From NCBI GenBank assembly GCA_021372515.1, contig JAJFUG010000134.1, positions 1-49,574 of the forward strand: a DNA stretch of 49,574 nt, given 5' to 3'. The position numbers were made by a program, and so were the translations under genes. Source of the stretch: a bacterium (lineage in GTDB: Bacteria; Gemmatimonadota; Glassbacteria; GWA2-58-10). Shown here piece by piece: positions 1-8,829 of this stretch (position 1 is the first letter of the stretch; each line of letters begins with the position of its first letter). Under the pieces are notes generated by a model. The model searched no databases, was not told the DNA's origin, and saw only the letters and a list, made by a program, of their open reading frames with translations.

Positions 1-634
1 CGGGAAGGTCGAGGCCGCTCCAGCCCAGCAGGCTCATGACTTCGAAAACCTCTTGTGCGTTGAGCTTCAGGATATCCGCCCGACGCATGCTCGCGGTCAC
101 GGTCTGCGGGCTGTAGCAGCCTTGCCGCAGGTTGAGGTCCAGAAATTTGAGAGCCCCCACTGCGCTGTCCAGGAGTCTGTGCAGTGTTTCCCGGCTTATC
201 TCCGTGCGCTGGACCAGTGTGCCGAAACAGACACAGCGCGCCGTGGCCGCCGCATGCTCCAGCTCGGGGGTGAATTGTATCCGGTCATAGGCCCGGTCCG
301 GCAGGATCGTGAACTCCGGGTTACCCTCGGCGGAGAGAGCCACCTCCACCGCTCCGGTCACCTGCGTGCTGTCGCGCTGGATCAGGCTGGTGTCCAGACC
401 CAGGGCGCGGACCTGTTCCAGCGCCCGGCGGCCCTCGCTGTCGAGGCCCACCCGGCTCACCATGCGGGCATTCACCCCGAGGCCGGCCAGGCGCAGGGCC
501 AGGTTGAGCGGCGCGCCGCCCAGCACCGCGCCGCCGGGTAAGCGGTCCCAGAGCACCTCGCCGTAGGAGAGGACAGTCGGATTCTTACGGCCTTTTGTTA
601 TCGTCGCTTTTACCTGGCGCCAGCAGCAGGGCAT
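1..634 (-). CDS. PfkB-family sugar kinase (fructokinase-like), 3' end outside window
   Basis: The first 211 residues are visible; the C-terminal part, with the catalytic Asp and the ATP-binding segment, lies beyond the window edge. The protein reads SYGEVLWDRLPGGAVLGGAP near the N-terminus, followed by NLALRLAGLG and VSRVGLDSEGR: the sugar-binding N-terminal lobe of PfkB/ribokinase kinases. ADILKLNAQE near the end is the usual fructokinase segment. The family phosphorylates a sugar or related small alcohol with ATP in the cytoplasm; fructose is the likeliest substrate but cannot be proven from this half. ATG at 634 is chosen because AGGAG lies 8 nt upstream, overlapping the stop of the preceding gene, so it is probably translated in one operon with the secreted protein (640-1554) and the carboxypeptidase. 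Confidence 0.88.
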   Translation of the reverse strand, partial: MPCCWRQVKATITKGRKNPTVLSYGEVLWDRLPGGAVLGGAPLNLALRLAGLGVNARMVSRVGLDSEGRRALEQVRALGLDTSLIQRDSTQVTGAVEVALSAEGNPEFTILPDRAYDRIQFTPELEHAAATARCVCFGTLVQRTEISRETLHRLLDSAVGALKFLDLNLRQGCYSPQTVTASMRRADILKLNAQEVFEVMSLLGWSGLDLP

Positions 635-639
635 CGGCG

Positions 640-1554
640 CTACTCCTGCGGGCTGACCCAGCGGGCCTTGTACAGGTGCTGCCCGGGAAGCTCGATCTGT
701 CCGGGCGGGTTCTGCAGCCGCACGACTGAGGTCCACCAGTCGGGGCTGTCGGCGCGGGTCCAGGAAATGCGACCGTTCACCGGGTTCACGCTGATACTTT
801 TCACATCCGCACTGTCGGCCAGCAGGGGGTGCGGCTCGAGGCTCCAGTCATCGCGGTCGAACAGCCAGCAATGATTCGAAGTGCTGACCGCGAGGAACGG
901 TGTCCCCGGCACGGGCTGCATCTCGTGGCCGATCCCCTCGGGCAGGGAGATCAGGGCCTGACGGCTCAGATGATCGAATCTGTTGCCAGAGAATATAAGT
1001 TTATATATACGAATATCCTTTCCTGCCAGAGCATACAGTTTCTGCCGAGTGCTGTCCCAGACCACTCCGTGCCCCCAGGGGAGGCTATCCTCAGCCAGAA
1101 TTCGGCCCGGTGTGGAAAGATCGAACACGAGCAGGCGGTCCCCGCGGCCGGACTCATCCATCGAGGCGGCCACAGCCAGCAGCCCGCCGGGAAGAATATC
1201 GGCCGAGTGGGCGTTGGCTACAGTGGCGTAGAACAGGGCCTTGCCTGTCGCGCGCTCCACCAGCGCCACGCCCTCAGCCGATGAGGTGACAACGAATTCC
1301 CGTCCACCCTCCACCGGCTTGCAGTCGGAGGTGGTGGCAAATCTGGCCCGTATGGAGTCGGGCAGGCCGCTCGCCTCATCCGCGCGCCAGGACCAGATTT
1401 TTTCGGGCGCTCCCGCACCCAGCCGCAGCACGAACACCTCATCCCAGCCGCAGAGAACGATCTCCGGGGCGGCATTCTGCGCCCTTACCCCGGGGGCGGC
1501 TGTCGCGGCCAGGGCCAGCGCCAGGACTGAAATCCAGCTCTTGCCAAACATCAT
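640..1554 (-). CDS. secreted beta-propeller-like protein (DUF6528-like)
   Basis: About 304 residues. A hydrophobic signal peptide ends near GVRAQN, so the mature protein is periplasmic or extracellular. The body has repeated short strands with W and D at turns (IVLCGWDEVFVLRL, KIWSWRADEASGLPDSIR, LLVFDLSTPGR, WGHGVVWDSTRQKLYALAGK), which is propeller-like and resembles the DUF6528 family found with glycan-degradation genes. No catalytic motif is evident. Start: a GTG at 1563 overlaps the upstream stop as GTGA but lacks a ribosome site. GAGG precedes ATG codons at 1554 (3 nt spacing) and 1551 (6 nt spacing), so either ATG is likelier. The family assignment is from memory of sequence style and is tentative; secretion is firm. 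Confidence 0.72.
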   Translation of the reverse strand: MMFGKSWISVLALALAATAAPGVRAQNAAPEIVLCGWDEVFVLRLGAGAPEKIWSWRADEASGLPDSIRARFATTSDCKPVEGGREFVVTSSAEGVALVERATGKALFYATVANAHSADILPGGLLAVAASMDESGRGDRLLVFDLSTPGRILAEDSLPWGHGVVWDSTRQKLYALAGKDIRIYKLIFSGNRFDHLSRQALISLPEGIGHEMQPVPGTPFLAVSTSNHCWLFDRDDWSLEPHPLLADSADVKSISVNPVNGRISWTRADSPDWWTSVVRLQNPPGQIELPGQHLYKARWVSPQE

Positions 1555-1559
1555 TTTCC

Positions 1560-3080
1560 TCACAGGTCGAGGTTGAACAGCTCGCCGTATTTACGGCTGA
1601 GGTAGGCGAAAAACGGCTCCGGGCCCAGGGGCGCGCCGGTCACCACCCGCACCAGCTCGGGGGCGCGGTGGCGCATGCCCTGGCTGTGGACTTTCCGGTG
1701 CAGCCAGTCACGCAGGGGCCCGAAATCCCCGGCGCCAAGCCGGCGTTCCAGGCCGGGAAGCTCGCGCTCGGCCGCGGCGTAGAACTGGGCGGCGTAGAGG
1801 TTGCCCAGGCAATAGGTGGGGAAATAGCCGATCAGGCCGCTGGCCCAGTGGGTGTCCTGCAGGCAGCCCTCGGAATGGGAACTCACGCTCAGGCCCAGCA
1901 GCTCACGGAAGCGTGCGTTCCAGGCCGCGGGCAGGTCGGCCACGCTGAGGTCGCCGCGCACCAGGGCGCGCTCCAGCTCGAAGCGCAGCACGATATGCAG
2001 GTTGTAGCTCACCTCATCCGCCTCCACCCGGATGAACGAGCGCCGCACCCGGTTGACCGCGCGCAGGAACATGTCAAGCTCCATTCCCTCCAGGCTGCCG
2101 TGGAACACCCCCTTGGCCTTGGGCAGGAAATGGGTCCAGAAAGCCCGCGAGCGCCCGACAATATTTTCCCACATCCGCGACTGCGACTCGTGGATGGCAA
2201 GGGAGACCGCCTCGCCGCGCGGAGCGCCCCAATGCTCACGCTCCAGACCCTGCTCGTACAGGCCGTGCCCGGCCTCGTGCAGGATGCCGAAAAAGGCCGG
2301 GGCGAAATTGTCCCGCTCGAAGCGCGTGGTGATCCGCACATCTCCCGGGCCGATCGTGGTGCAGAACGGGTGCACCACCTCATCCAGACGCCCGGCGGAG
2401 AAATCGAAGCCCATGGCCGCGGCCGCCATTTCGCCGAACACGCGCTGGCGCTCCAGCGGGAAATCCGCCTCCGGAAGCTCGGCGCCCGCTCTGTCGCCGG
2501 CCTCCTCTATCCGCGCGACCAACGGGGGCAAACTTTGCGCCAGGGCTGAGAACACGCGCTCCAGGTTGGCCTCGCTCTCGCCCGGCTCGTAGTCCTGCAG
2601 CAGGGCCGTGTAGGGCGATTCCCCCGAGCCGTAGCAGGCGGCCTGCTCGCGCTTCAGGGCCAAGATCCGCTCCAGGTGCGGGGCGAAACGCCCGAAATCG
2701 CCGCTGCGGCGGGCCTCGACCCAGTCGGCGTGGGCCAGCGCGGTCACACGGGCCAACTCCTCGACCAGGCGCTTGGGCAGCCGTCGGCGGCGCTCGAAAC
2801 GCAGGCGAATCTCCCGCAGGTTGACCGCCCGGTCCGAAAGCGGGTCATCACCCGCCGCAGCCGACTCGCAGGCGGCCAGAAGGTCGCCGGTCTCATGGGC
2901 GGTCAGGCGCTCGTGCGACAGGCGCGCGGTCAGGGCGAGCTGCTCGGCCCGGTGCTGTGCACCCTGGCGCGGCATGCCGGTCTCCTGGTCCCATTCCAGC
3001 AGGCAGCTGATCGAATCCAGCAGCGAGGCCTCACGGACAATTTCCAGCAGCTTGTCGTAATTGTTGTCTTTATCTGCCAT
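1560..3080 (-). CDS. thermostable carboxypeptidase Taq-type, peptidase family M32
   Basis: 506 residues, the usual length of M32 metallocarboxypeptidases, which remove C-terminal residues from peptides in the cytoplasm. The zinc site is visible: HEAGH at 268-272 and the downstream IHESQSRMWEN with the third ligand Glu near 298. The family DxRxT motif appears as DVRITTRF near 247. Large helical N- and C-terminal regions match the family; there is no signal peptide. I start at ATG 3080 (MADKDNNYDK), which fits family N-termini. The frame stays open upstream to 3266, but that stretch is low-complexity and runs into the start of the divergent photolyase. Its stop overlaps the possible GTG of the next gene, so the two are probably co-transcribed. 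Confidence 0.93.
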   Translation of the reverse strand: MADKDNNYDKLLEIVREASLLDSISCLLEWDQETGMPRQGAQHRAEQLALTARLSHERLTAHETGDLLAACESAAAGDDPLSDRAVNLREIRLRFERRRRLPKRLVEELARVTALAHADWVEARRSGDFGRFAPHLERILALKREQAACYGSGESPYTALLQDYEPGESEANLERVFSALAQSLPPLVARIEEAGDRAGAELPEADFPLERQRVFGEMAAAAMGFDFSAGRLDEVVHPFCTTIGPGDVRITTRFERDNFAPAFFGILHEAGHGLYEQGLEREHWGAPRGEAVSLAIHESQSRMWENIVGRSRAFWTHFLPKAKGVFHGSLEGMELDMFLRAVNRVRRSFIRVEADEVSYNLHIVLRFELERALVRGDLSVADLPAAWNARFRELLGLSVSSHSEGCLQDTHWASGLIGYFPTYCLGNLYAAQFYAAAERELPGLERRLGAGDFGPLRDWLHRKVHSQGMRHRAPELVRVVTGAPLGPEPFFAYLSRKYGELFNLDL

Positions 3081-3193
3081 TACAATGTCCCCGTTCAGGG
3101 TGTAGGCTTGATTGGCCGCGGCTGATACACGCGCGGCCCGTTGTGTTTCTCTCTTTTGACAGGCAGGCATCTCCTGAGGTAATATAATGGCAG

Positions 3194-4576
3194 ATGGCTG
3201 TCTCTTTCCACCAAAACGGGGGCTGGCCGATGGAAACCGAGCGTATTTTCCGCCTGAACCACGCACGGCCCGGACGCGGACCGGTGATGTACTGGATGAG
3301 CCGCGAGCAGCGCGCCGCGGATAACCACGCCCTGGCGGCCGCGCTCGAGCTGGCCCGCGAGCGGCGAGTCCCCTGCCACGTAGCTTTCTGCCTGGCGCCC
3401 GCGTTCGCCGGGGCGGGCCTGCGGCATTACGCTTTCATGCTGGAGGGCCTGCGCCGCACAGTCGAGGAAATCAATGAGCACGGTTTGCCGTTTCACCTTC
3501 TGGAGGGGGAGCCGGGAGACGAGGTGCCGCGCCTGGCGCGCGAGCTGGAGGCCGGCGCCGTGCTCGCCGATTTCGACCCGCTGAGGCTCAAGCGCACCTG
3601 GCAGGCCCGTACGGCCGAGGCCCTGGCTGTCGAGTTCCTGGAGCTGGACAGCCACAATACCGTGCCCTGCCGCTTTGTCTCCGGCCACCAGGAGTGGAGC
3701 GCGTTCACCCTGCGGCGCAAGATTACCCGCTGCCTGGACAGTTTCCTGCACGAGCCGCCGCCGTTGACCCCGCAGAACTGGGCGCGGCCCGAGATTCCCG
3801 TGCTGGACTGGGACTCCGCGCTGGCGAGGCTGGCCCCGGACCCGACAGTTCCAGTGCTGGCTGAACCGCGGCCTGGAGCGCAGGCGGCGCGGCTCTGTAT
3901 GGAGACATTCATCCGGGAGCGCCTGCCGCGCTACCACCTGGAGCGTAACGACCCGAACGCCTGGGTGCAGTCGGGATTGTCGCCCTACCTGCATTTCGGC
4001 CAGCTCGCCCCGCTGCGCGTGGCGCTTGAGGTGAGCCGCTCAAGCGCGCCGGCTGCGGCGAGAGATGCGTTCCTGGAAGAACTTATCGTGCGGCGCGAGC
4101 TGGCCGACAACTATTGCCATTTCAACCCGGACTACGACCGCAGGGAGGGCCTTCCCGACTGGGCGCGCCGCAGCCTGGACCAGCACCGGTGCGATGATCG
4201 CGAGTACCTCTACACCCCGGAGGAATTCGAGGCCGCCCGGACCCACGACAGCCTGTGGAACGCCGCCCAGCTACAGATGGTAAAAACCGGCCGGATGCAC
4301 GGGTTCCTGCGCATGTACTGGGCCAAGAAAATCCTGGAGTGGAGCGAAAGCCCGGAGACGGCCCAGCAGACCGCGATCCGGCTCAACGACAGATATTCGC
4401 TGGACGGCCGCGACCCGAACGGTTATGTTGGAGTGGCCTGGAGCGTGGGCGGCCTGCATGACCGTCCCTGGGGACGGCGGCCCGTGTTCGGCACTGTGCG
4501 CTACATGAGCCGGGCCGGCTGCGCGCGCAAGTTCCAGGTGGAACGGTTCGTGGAAAGTATATATAAGCTTGTATAA
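3194..4576 (+). CDS. class II CPD photolyase
   Basis: Light-dependent repair of cyclobutane pyrimidine dimers with FAD. Class II identity is clear: YWMSREQRAADNHAL near the N-terminus (Rossmann antenna domain), and in the C-terminal FAD domain the ordered blocks RMYWAKKILEWS, LNDRYSLDGRDPNGYVG, AWSVGGLHDRPWG and FGTVRYMS. The length (460 residues) is normal. Start is uncertain: ATG 3194 has GAGG about 13 nt upstream, while ATG 3230 (METERIFRLN) better matches homologue N-termini but has only a G-run as ribosome site. It is divergent from the M32 peptidase across a 113-bp gap and is followed after 23 nt by the antiporter gene, so the two plus-strand genes are probably one operon. Confidence 0.95.
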   Translation: MAVSFHQNGGWPMETERIFRLNHARPGRGPVMYWMSREQRAADNHALAAALELARERRVPCHVAFCLAPAFAGAGLRHYAFMLEGLRRTVEEINEHGLPFHLLEGEPGDEVPRLARELEAGAVLADFDPLRLKRTWQARTAEALAVEFLELDSHNTVPCRFVSGHQEWSAFTLRRKITRCLDSFLHEPPPLTPQNWARPEIPVLDWDSALARLAPDPTVPVLAEPRPGAQAARLCMETFIRERLPRYHLERNDPNAWVQSGLSPYLHFGQLAPLRVALEVSRSSAPAAARDAFLEELIVRRELADNYCHFNPDYDRREGLPDWARRSLDQHRCDDREYLYTPEEFEAARTHDSLWNAAQLQMVKTGRMHGFLRMYWAKKILEWSESPETAQQTAIRLNDRYSLDGRDPNGYVGVAWSVGGLHDRPWGRRPVFGTVRYMSRAGCARKFQVERFVESIYKLV

Positions 4577-4599
4577 TTAAGAAGCGGAAAGGGGCATGT

Positions 4600-6285
4600 A
4601 TGGGCGCCTGGGAGACACTGCTCAGCCTGTTGATCCTGTTCGCCGCGGCCCTGGTGCTGGGCACCCTGGCCCAGGAACTGCGTCAGAGTTCGATAGTGGG
4701 GTACCTGGCCGCCGGGATGCTGGTGGGCCCGCACGCCCTGGGCTGGGTGGGCGAGGCCGGGGCGGTGGAGGCCATCGCCGAGCTGGGCGTGGCCCTGCTG
4801 CTGTTTTCCATCGGGCTGGAGTTCTCGTTCAAGCGCCTGCTGGCCCTGGGTCCGGTGACATTCGTCGGCGGGACGGCCCAGGTGGTGCTGACCGCGGCGG
4901 CGATAGCCCTGGTGGGACGCTGGTGCGGCCTGGGCTGGCCAGTGGCCGTGGCCCTGGGCGCGATGGCTTCGCTTTCCAGCACGGCCTGCGTGGTGCGCAT
5001 CCTGATCGACAACGCCCAGATCGACAGCCTGTGGGGGCGCGGCTCGATCGGGGTGCTCCTGCTGCAGGACATAGCCGTGGTGCCGCTGGTGCTGCTGGTG
5101 GCGGCCCTGGGCGGGCAGCATTCGCCGCAGCAGTCGCTGCTGCTGCTGGGCCGCACCGTGCTGCTGGGCGCGGTGATGTTCGCTGCGTTCTACGCCGCAG
5201 TCAACTATCTGGTCCCGCGCCTCCTGACCCGCGAGAGTTGGGTGCGCAACCGTGAGCTGCCCGTGCTCCTGGCCATGGTCTCGGCCACTGGCTCGGCCTG
5301 GGCCGCGCACGCGGCGGGGCTCAGCCCCTCGTTCGGCGCTTTCCTGGCCGGGCTGCTGCTGGCCGGCTCACCTTACGCCGTGCAGATCCGGGCCGATATC
5401 AGCCCCTTGCGTTCCCTGCTGGTGACTCTCTTTTTCGCCGGCATCGGCATGCTGGTCGACCCGGCCTGGGCCGTATGTCACCCGCTGCTCATCCTGGGCA
5501 CGGCGGCCCTGGTGCTGGCACTCAAGCCGCTCATTGTCATGGCTGTGCTCAAGACGCTGCGCTACAGCGCCGGGATCGGCCTGGCGACCGGCCTGTCCCT
5601 GGCCCAGGTGGGCGAGTTCTCTTTCGTGCTGGCCGGGATCGCCGCCGCCGGTGGGCTGCTCCAGCCGGACCTGTTCCGACTGGTGATCTCGGTCACAGTG
5701 CTGACCCTGTTTGTCACCCCGTACCTCGTGCAGGCCGCCCCGGTGTTATGCCGCGTGGTCGAGGGCTTCGGTGGCCAGTTCGGGCGGGGGCCTCAGGACG
5801 CCGGTGCGGAGGGAGCGGAGGGCCGGTCAGCCACGGAATCCCTCGCCGGGCGGATCATCATAATCGGGTTCGGACCGGCCGGACAGCGCGTGGCCGAGGG
5901 ACTGTACGCCCGTCACAAGGACGACCTCCTGATCCTGGACCTCAACCGTCGCAACGAGAAGATCGCGCTCAGCTACGGCCTCAAGTTCATGCTTGGTGAT
6001 GCCAGCCTGCGCGAGGTTCTGGAGCATGCCCATATCGGCCAGACCCGGGCTGTGATTGTGGCCCTGCCCGACCCGGAGACCTGCCGGATGATCATCCACC
6101 TGACGCGGACCCTGGCTCCCGCGGCCCGGATTTTCGCCCGCGCGCGCTATCATGTGGTCCAGTGGGACCTGCTGCTATCCGGGGCCGAAGCCGTGGTGAG
6201 TGAGGAGGACCAGGTGGGCGAGCGCCTGGCCCAGGAGGTTCTGTCCGCTTTGCACGGCCAGGACCTGCCGGTCGAAAGCGGATAG
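4600..6285 (+). CDS. CPA2 monovalent cation:proton antiporter with TrkA-N domain (KefB-like)
   Basis: 561 residues. Residues 5-385 hold about 12 hydrophobic segments of the Na+/H+ exchanger fold, including the family phrase SSIVGYLAAGMLVGPHALGW and ELGVALLLFSIGLEFSFKRL. A cytoplasmic TrkA-N (RCK) domain follows: a Rossmann dinucleotide motif GFGPAG at 423-428 and LILDLNRRNEKIALSYG, then a GDASLREVL segment. The family exchanges K+ or Na+ for H+ across the inner membrane under nucleotide gating; which ion is not deducible. The Kef glutathione site cannot be confirmed. Start ATG 4600 has AGGGG 5-6 nt upstream. It follows the photolyase closely and ends before a shared terminator. Confidence 0.9.
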   Translation: MGAWETLLSLLILFAAALVLGTLAQELRQSSIVGYLAAGMLVGPHALGWVGEAGAVEAIAELGVALLLFSIGLEFSFKRLLALGPVTFVGGTAQVVLTAAAIALVGRWCGLGWPVAVALGAMASLSSTACVVRILIDNAQIDSLWGRGSIGVLLLQDIAVVPLVLLVAALGGQHSPQQSLLLLGRTVLLGAVMFAAFYAAVNYLVPRLLTRESWVRNRELPVLLAMVSATGSAWAAHAAGLSPSFGAFLAGLLLAGSPYAVQIRADISPLRSLLVTLFFAGIGMLVDPAWAVCHPLLILGTAALVLALKPLIVMAVLKTLRYSAGIGLATGLSLAQVGEFSFVLAGIAAAGGLLQPDLFRLVISVTVLTLFVTPYLVQAAPVLCRVVEGFGGQFGRGPQDAGAEGAEGRSATESLAGRIIIIGFGPAGQRVAEGLYARHKDDLLILDLNRRNEKIALSYGLKFMLGDASLREVLEHAHIGQTRAVIVALPDPETCRMIIHLTRTLAPAARIFARARYHVVQWDLLLSGAEAVVSEEDQVGERLAQEVLSALHGQDLPVESG

Positions 6286-6355
6286 GGTGGAGAGGGACGC
6301 GACGGGATCTGAGACCGGGCCGGCCGGCTCAAAGAAGGCTTATATAAATTATAAT

Positions 6356-6390
6356 AAAAAAGGGCTGCCCGGAGATTCGGACAGCCCCTT
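6356..6390 (-). terminator. hairpin terminator between convergent genes
   Basis: A 10-bp stem with one mismatch (6362-6371 pairing with 6378-6387, loop about 6 nt). On the minus strand it is followed by a run of six T (6361-6356), the classic Rho-independent form for the heparinase-like gene ending at 6406. In plus orientation the tail is weaker, but the hairpin also lies downstream of the antiporter gene ending at 6285. Confidence 0.8.
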
Positions 6391-6405
6391 GAAAAATTCC
6401 GCTGA

Positions 6406-8763
6406 TTATTTTGCCTGCCAGACGATCATCCGCACCACGAACGCAGCCGCACGACGCTTATCTTTGGTCGAGACAGTCAGGTGCCACTGGTTGGGGTAGC
6501 CAGGCCCGGGGCTCTCGCTGAACTGGTCGGTCTGCGAGAAAGTCAGTCCCTGAGGCTCCAGGAATTCCACGGTCAGACGCGCGCGGCCCTTTTTCACGGT
6601 CACGGTGCGGGCCCTCTCGTCGATCTCCATTTTCTCCAGGGCGTGCAGCAGCCAGTCAAAGCGGACATCTTTGGGCGCCTGGAGGTCATCCAGGATCAGG
6701 AACTCGTCCGGGCGACGGTAGAACACCCGGCGCACGAACTTGTCCAGACGGCCGGCGTAGGACGGGGTGGCATCCGCGGCCGCGTAATCCAGCGAGCCCT
6801 CCGCCCCCGAGCCGAACGACCACTCGATTATTTTCCCGTTGGCGGCGCGATCACGGCCCGTGGTCTGGCCCTCACCGTCCACCAGCACCGAGTTGTGCGC
6901 CCGGGTCTGCCAGGTCCAGGCTTTGTGGTGCGGGTGGCCGTAATGAGGATAATAGCCGCTCTGGATAGCCAGCGCCTCGCCGAACCCTTGGATGTAGAAC
7001 GAGTTCTGGTCGGCGTAGGTGTGGCTCCAGGCCCCGTGCGGCGAGCTTTTGAGCAGGAAATAGATTTCCTGCGGGTCGGCCGGGTCCTGGTGGAACGCCA
7101 CCAGGCCGATATCACGGAACACCCAGCAGCGCGGCAGGTCCGCGGGCGGCAGTGCGGCCACGTGGCCGGGGCCCTCATCCAGCCAGAGGAAACTGAATAT
7201 CCCGCTCGGGACCTCGGTCTCGTTCACCGGCAGTTCCCCGGGCCGGCTCATCTCGGCGCGCCAGCGGAAATAGGGGTTGTCGAACAGCGTGGCCAGATGG
7301 TAGAGGTTGAGCTTGTCCGCCGGCCAGTAAGAGCCGATCCCGGTGTCGCCGAACGGCAGCATGGCTCCGAAATACGGGTAGCCGTAGAGCTTGAACCAGC
7401 CGTTGTTCCGGTAGAACGGCTTTTTCAGGATATCCAGGCCCGTGGCGCAGCGGATTGCGTCCGCCGACTGGAGCATGTAGTTGAAATACATCATCCAGTA
7501 GCTGGGGCCCTCCGAGTAGCCGCCGTCACGCCCGCCCCAAGGCGGGTAGAACGTGGTGACCATGGGCAGGACATAGGCCAGCCACTTGTCCGCTTCGGGA
7601 CTTTCGCCGTGGAGGACTATGCCCGCCTGCGAGATGTAATTGACCAGCCGGGTCTCGTGACTGGCGAAAGGTTTCAGGTGGTAGGGCCGTTTCTGCCAGC
7701 GCTGGTAGGCCTGGTCGGCGCGCAGGGCGAGCATCGCGCGGATACTGTCGCGCTCGGCCGGGGCGAGGCTGCCGTAGATCCAGTCCCAGGCGCGCGCGCC
7801 GTTCAGCAGGATCGGCATCGCCACCTCGTCGTTGTACTCCATGTTGCTGGAGCCGTCCGGGTCCCAGGCGGTCAGGTGAAGGAGCCACTCGCGGGCGCGG
7901 TCGGCGTACCTGGCCTCGCCGGTGACAAGATAGCAGAACCCCAGGAAATCCAGAGTCTGCCCCATCTTGCGCGCCTGGTCGTAGTAATCGCGCCAGAGGG
8001 CGTAGTTGAACGGCCCCTCGGGGAAACGGGGCGGCTCCTGCATCAGCGGGCGGGTGAGCAGCGAGTCGTCGGTGAAGCGCTGGATGCGCTCCCAGAGACG
8101 CCTGTGGGGCTCGGAGGAGACTATTAAACTTTTAATACTGTCCAACTGCCCGGCCCGGACCAGAAGGCGCGGGTGGCCGGCGGGGATGCGGGCCAGAAGC
8201 TCACTGATTTTCGGCACGGTGTACTCGATCGCCTCGGCGGCCACCGTGAAACGCCGCACCGCCGCGGGCGGGGTCAGGCTGCCGTCCGGCAGCACGCAGC
8301 GCCAGCGCCAGAACCACTGGCCCGGCCCCAGGCCGAAGCTGGGGTGGTAGAGCGGCAGCGGCAGCCCGGCCACGAGCCAGGAGCGGCCGCCCTGGGCCGG
8401 GAGCGGGTCCGCGCCCGGGGAAGCGGGCACCAGGGGGCCCTGTCCGCGCGCCTTTTCCAGAAGCCCATCGCTCTCCAGGAATTCCGGGTCACGGGAGACC
8501 TCGAACACGAAGGCGCGCGCGCTGTCCTCGGGCTGCCAGTTGAACCCCGGCGGGTCGTTCAGCACGGTGTCGCCATCCGCCGGGGCCGGGCGCAGCAGCT
8601 CGGGATCAAAGTCCGGCGCGGGGCCGAGGTATTTGAACTCGCCCTGGGCCAGGCGCGGGCCGTCGCCACCGGCCGGGCCGGGTTTACAGCCGCTGCAAAC
8701 CAGCAGAGCCAGGAAGGATGCGGCTAAAACCAACCGGATCAGGACTGCCGACACGTGCTCCAC
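6406..8763 (-). CDS. heparinase II/III-family polysaccharide lyase-like lipoprotein
   Basis: 785 residues. The N-terminus has a hydrophobic stretch ending in a probable lipobox with Cys26 (VCSGC), so it is likely membrane-anchored in the periplasm or at the cell surface. An N-terminal beta-rich region (about 45-185, DUF4962-like) precedes an alpha-helical toroid (about 190-500, with WDPDGSSNMEYNDEVAMPIL and FASHETRLVNYISQAG) and a C-terminal beta-sandwich typical of heparinase II/III enzymes (SPHGAWSHTYADQNSFYIQG, YGHPHHKAWTWQTRAHNSVL). The His, Tyr and Asn residues in those blocks fit lyase active sites. Such enzymes cleave uronic-acid polysaccharides by beta-elimination; the substrate is unknown. 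Start GTG 8763 has AGGAGG about 4 nt upstream. Nearby rhamnosidase and hydrolase genes suggest glycan breakdown. Confidence 0.87.
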   Translation of the reverse strand: MEHVSAVLIRLVLAASFLALLVCSGCKPGPAGGDGPRLAQGEFKYLGPAPDFDPELLRPAPADGDTVLNDPPGFNWQPEDSARAFVFEVSRDPEFLESDGLLEKARGQGPLVPASPGADPLPAQGGRSWLVAGLPLPLYHPSFGLGPGQWFWRWRCVLPDGSLTPPAAVRRFTVAAEAIEYTVPKISELLARIPAGHPRLLVRAGQLDSIKSLIVSSEPHRRLWERIQRFTDDSLLTRPLMQEPPRFPEGPFNYALWRDYYDQARKMGQTLDFLGFCYLVTGEARYADRAREWLLHLTAWDPDGSSNMEYNDEVAMPILLNGARAWDWIYGSLAPAERDSIRAMLALRADQAYQRWQKRPYHLKPFASHETRLVNYISQAGIVLHGESPEADKWLAYVLPMVTTFYPPWGGRDGGYSEGPSYWMMYFNYMLQSADAIRCATGLDILKKPFYRNNGWFKLYGYPYFGAMLPFGDTGIGSYWPADKLNLYHLATLFDNPYFRWRAEMSRPGELPVNETEVPSGIFSFLWLDEGPGHVAALPPADLPRCWVFRDIGLVAFHQDPADPQEIYFLLKSSPHGAWSHTYADQNSFYIQGFGEALAIQSGYYPHYGHPHHKAWTWQTRAHNSVLVDGEGQTTGRDRAANGKIIEWSFGSGAEGSLDYAAADATPSYAGRLDKFVRRVFYRRPDEFLILDDLQAPKDVRFDWLLHALEKMEIDERARTVTVKKGRARLTVEFLEPQGLTFSQTDQFSESPGPGYPNQWHLTVSTKDKRRAAAFVVRMIVWQAK

Positions 8764-8829
8764 GCTCCCTCCTTTCGCCGCAACCTCAGAAGGCCGGTAT
8801 ATCGGGAAGCAATATAAAAATTATGACAA

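Noticed and set aside
3081-3266. N-terminal extension of the M32 peptidase to 3266
   Set aside because: Low-complexity, would overlap the photolyase start region, and homologues begin near MADKDNNYD.
6481-8127. 548-codon open frame opposite the heparinase-like gene
   Set aside because: Same reason: mirror frame of a well-supported gene with no family features.
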